Positions 61,030 through 64,000 of a DNA stretch of 64,000 bases are shown here, one piece after another (position 1 is the first letter of the stretch; each line of letters starts with the position of its first letter). Position numbers and translations under genes: made by a program. This DNA comes from Quillaja saponaria (taxonomy: Eukaryota > Streptophyta > Magnoliopsida > Fabales > Quillajaceae). The stretch lies in the NCBI GenBank assembly GCA_029379385.1, contig CM055612.1, positions 16,430,001 to 16,494,000 of the forward strand, written 5' to 3'. The notes beneath the pieces are model-generated. The model was not told the origin of the DNA. It was given only the letters and a program-made list of their open reading frames with translations, and made no database searches.

Positions 61030-63654
61030 TTACTGCTCCTTATCACTACTGTCCCTCTGGAAAAACGACTTGTCCACAAGTCGAAATGTGGGAAATTGAC
61101 CCAGAAATAAGTCATAATTTTCCCAAGATGCTTCCTCCATTGGCCTGTCTTTCCATTCAATTAACAACTCTAAGGTAGGAATCCCCCCGTCAAGGACCCA
61201 ACGATGAGATTGTACCTGAGCTGGGAAGATAAGTAATTCACCATCCTTTGAAATTGGTAGAGGTGGTGGAGATGCAGGAAATTGGCCTCTTGCTGGGCGT
61301 AAGAGTGATACATGAAAAATGGGATGCAAGCGAGAATCTGATGGGAGCTCAAGTTCATATGCAACCTTACCCACTTGTCGTATGACTTTATACGACCCAA
61401 AGAAACGAGGAGACAGTTTCTGGAATTTCCATTTAGCAAGAGATTTCTGTCGATATGGTTGTAAACGCAAGAACACATAATCACCAACATTGAAATTTAA
61501 CTCTCTACGATAGGAATCTGCTTGTGCTTTCATCCGAGCTTGCATCTTCAGAAGGTTGTCCTTAAGCAGCCGCAACATTTGGTCTCCTTCAATTAATTGT
61601 TGACCTAAATCAGCAATCATTGTTTCGCCAGGCACACATGGATAGAGTGGAGATGGGGAATGACCATAAACCATTGAAAAAGGAGTGGTATTAGTGGAAG
61701 TATGATACCCGGTATTATAATAATATTCTTCCCATGATAGATAAGAACTCCATGCAAGTGGCTGATCCTGCACAAAGCATCTTAGATAAGCTTCTAATCC
61801 CCTGTTGACTAATTCAGTTTGTCCATCTGTCTGAGGATGATAACTCGTGCTCATCTTCAATTTTGTTTTGCAGAGTTTGAAAAGTTCTTGCCAGAAATTA
61901 CTTAGGAACACCACATCCCTATTAGAAACAATAGACCTAGGGATGCCATGAAGGCGAACAACCTCTTTACAAAAATGTTCAGCCACTTTCTTGGCTGTAA
62001 AAGGATGAGCTAAGGGTATGAAGTGGGCATATTTGCTTAACCTATCAACTACAACCAAAATTGTATCAAAGCTGTTAGATTTTGGGAGACCTACTATGAA
62101 GTCCATGGAAACGTCTTCCCAAATCTGATCTGGAATTGGCAAAGGTTGGAGAAGACCTGCTGGTGCCAATGCTTGATATTTGTTTTGCTGGCATTGTAAG
62201 CAATTATGCACGTACTGCTTGACTTCTTGCTTGAGATTAGGCCAATAAAAACTCTTGGAGACACGTTTCAAAGTCTTAAGGTAACCACCATGTCCACTAG
62301 TTGGAGTGTCATGAGACTCAAAAAGAATTTTGCCGCGCAAGGTGTCATCTGCAGGGATCACAAGTCTGTCCTTGAAGTAGAGTTTGTGACCATTGATGGA
62401 GAAATGTAGAACAGCTTTTGGATCTGATTGGAGAGTCTCCATAAACGTTCGTGTGTGTGGATTGACCTTTAGTGCTTTTTGCAAATCGATCAAATCAAGG
62501 GCCACAGGCATCACCAAAGTATAAAGATCAATCTGCTGGGGCCGCCGTGAAAGGGAATCTGCTCCTTTGTTCTCTTTTCCTGCACGATACAAAATTGTAA
62601 AGTCATAGGGCATGAGTTTTACCAAAAGCCGCTACTGTTCTGTTGTAATAACTCGTTGCTCCAGGAGGTATTTGAGTGTGTAATGATCTATTTTGAGGAA
62701 GAAATGTCTGCGCAGAAGGTAGTGCTTCCATTTTTGGAGTGCCAATACCACAGCTAAGAGCTCTCTCTCATAAGCTGATTTTAGTCGGTTAGAAAAAGAT
62801 AAACCTTTACTGAAATAAGCAACAGGGTGTCCTGATTGCAAAAGTATGGCACCAACTCCTTCTGAACTTGCATCGCTTTCAACAGTGAATTCTTGTGAAA
62901 AGTCTGGAAGCCATAAGACTGGAACCGTGGTTAGAGCCTCCTTAAGTCGTGAAAAAGCTTCATTTGCTGCCGGTGTCCATTGAAAGGCATTTTTCTTGGT
63001 CAGGTTGGTCAATGGACGTGCAATCAGCCCATAATTCTTCACAAAGCGTCGGTAATAACCTGTTAAACCTGGAAATCCTCTCAGCTTCTTGACATTTGTT
63101 GGAATCGGCCAGGCTTGAACTGTTGCAACCTTCTCTTTTTCCACCTGTAAGCCGTTTTCAGATATGACATGCCCCAAAAAATTGATCTGCGACTTAGCAA
63201 ATAAGCATTTAGAGGACTTTGCATAGAATTGATGACCTTGTAACAAGGAAAGGGCCTCACGGAGATGCAGTTGATGCTGGATTTCATATTTGCTGTAAAT
63301 CAAAATGTCATCAAAGAAGACAAGTATGAATTTACGAAGATGGGGGCGGAATAAATCATTCATGGTAGCCTGGAAGGTAGAAGGAGCATTAGTGAACCCA
63401 AAGGGCATAACCACAAACTCATAATGGCCAGAGTGAGTTCTGAAAGCTGTCTTGGGAATGTCCTCCGGGTTGACTCGAATCTGGTGGTAACCCGATCTCA
63501 AATCAAATTTGGAGAAGACTTTTGCACCATTCAATTCATCTAGGAGCTCATCAATATTAGGTATGGGGTATTTATCTGGAATGGTGAGCTTATTAAGAGC
63601 CCAGTAGTCCACACACATACGCCATGTACCTTCTTTCTTGGATACTAAGAGTAT
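61030..63654 (-). pseudogene. Chromovirus (Reina-like Ty3/Gypsy) pol: RT, RNase H, integrase and chromodomain-like tail
   Basis: One minus-strand frame runs from 63654 to the stop at 61030 and is broken only by a TAG at 62634-62632. That codon follows ITTEQ, where relatives have Gln. RT shows FSKFDLRSGYHQIRVNPEDI, FVVMPFGFTNAPSTFQ and the catalytic FFDDILIYSK. RNase H has ESDASSEGVGAILLQ, YERELLAVVLALQKW and IDHYTLKYLLEQ, with RAGKENKGADSLSRRP after the stop. Integrase has the HH-CC finger (GHGGYLKTL ... CLQCQQNK) and the acidic residues in DFIVGLPKS, SNRDVVFLS and the QTDGQTELVNR core. The C-terminus LELLIEWKDRPMEEASWENY resembles a chromodomain of the Reina type. Gag, protease and the RT N-terminus are missing beyond 63654. 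Confidence 0.9.
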
Positions 63655-63924
63655 TTTTTTTTTTTAGAGCTCATTAATATTTTTTTTTTTTCATAGTTTT
63701 GTCTCGTAACCATATATTGAATTTGTTGGAGTATAGCAGCAATTTAGCCAAACTTGACATTTCAATACAATTTCTCAGGGAAGGGTGCTCATAATGAAGG
63801 GTGGCAATTAGGAGCTAGCCAGCTAGGATTCAACCCCACAAAACCAAATGAAGAAGGAAGTAGATGTTGCTCAAAATGATGAGCATGAGTAATAAGAACC
63901 TACAAAATTACAAGGCCTATTAGA
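63655..63924. other. Sequence upstream of the broken pol; not recognised as Gypsy
   Basis: Pol similarity stops abruptly at a T-rich tract (63653-63665), followed by another at 63680-63693. The expected RT N-terminus and protease are absent, so this is either a deletion junction or a different insertion. No gene was recognised. Confidence 0.4.
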
Positions 63925-64000
63925 TAGAGATGGCAACGGGTCCGGTCCAGCTGGACACGACCTGCTATTTACCCAGAGTTCAGACCCATCATGGCTCTAA
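63925..64000. mobile_element. Possible MITE end cut by the window edge
   Basis: AGAGATGGCAACGGGTCCGG followed by CAGACCCATCATGG-type sequence resembles the GGGATGGCAACGGGT terminus of common plant MITEs. The partner end would lie past 64000, so it cannot be confirmed. Confidence 0.3.

Overview
This is an AT-rich nuclear window from a plant. The genes carry GT-AG introns of 0.1 to 3.2 kb. One gene encodes a plastid-targeted RbcX assembly chaperone, and the intergenic space is packed with plant-type LTR retrotransposons, MITEs and LINE remnants. The gene set and repeat styles fit a eudicot; I cannot name the species. No bacterial, CRISPR, phage or rRNA/tRNA features were recognised.

Three real host genes are supported. 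(1) 1937-9932, minus: a complete nine-exon neutral ceramidase gene predicted to encode 779 residues. One intron holds a Mutator-like element and another a tandem duplication. (2) 49818-52760, plus: a complete five-exon gene for a chloroplast RuBisCO assembly chaperone of the RbcX2 type, 218 residues. (3) 55306-59501, minus: the last four recognised exons of an ARMC8/GID5-type armadillo-repeat gene whose 5' part lies beyond the right edge. Its long intron holds two LINE remnants, and a chromovirus pol region lies just upstream, probably in another intron. I see no functional link between the three genes.

The rest is transposon-derived. 1144-1284 is a decayed copy of plastid ccsA (nuclear plastid DNA). 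12146-13285 looks like a miniature LTR element with two 363-bp repeats. 13420-13851 and 36061-36493 are two PIF/Harbinger-like MITEs with 3-bp target duplications. 14832-28648 is a stack of copies of one long LTR family. The first copy is a 2853-bp solo LTR with a perfect 5-bp target duplication; another copy starts at 31850. 29240-30143 is a degenerate copia-type end, next to a 563-bp hAT-like MITE with a perfect 8-bp duplication. 37402-37694 is a CACTA-like MITE. 37833-43542 is a degenerate Ty3/Gypsy Tat-lineage element. 43545-46340 is broken copia (SIRE-like) material, 46870-47660 a Gypsy gag fragment and 48170-48560 a LINE-type RNase H fragment. 61030-63654 is a chromovirus pol region broken by a single nonsense codon.

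I found no convincing undescribed biological system. The best leads are the self-nested LTR cluster without an internal region, the miniature LTR element with non-canonical ends, the Mutator-like element in the ceramidase intron, and the well-preserved chromovirus next to the armadillo gene.
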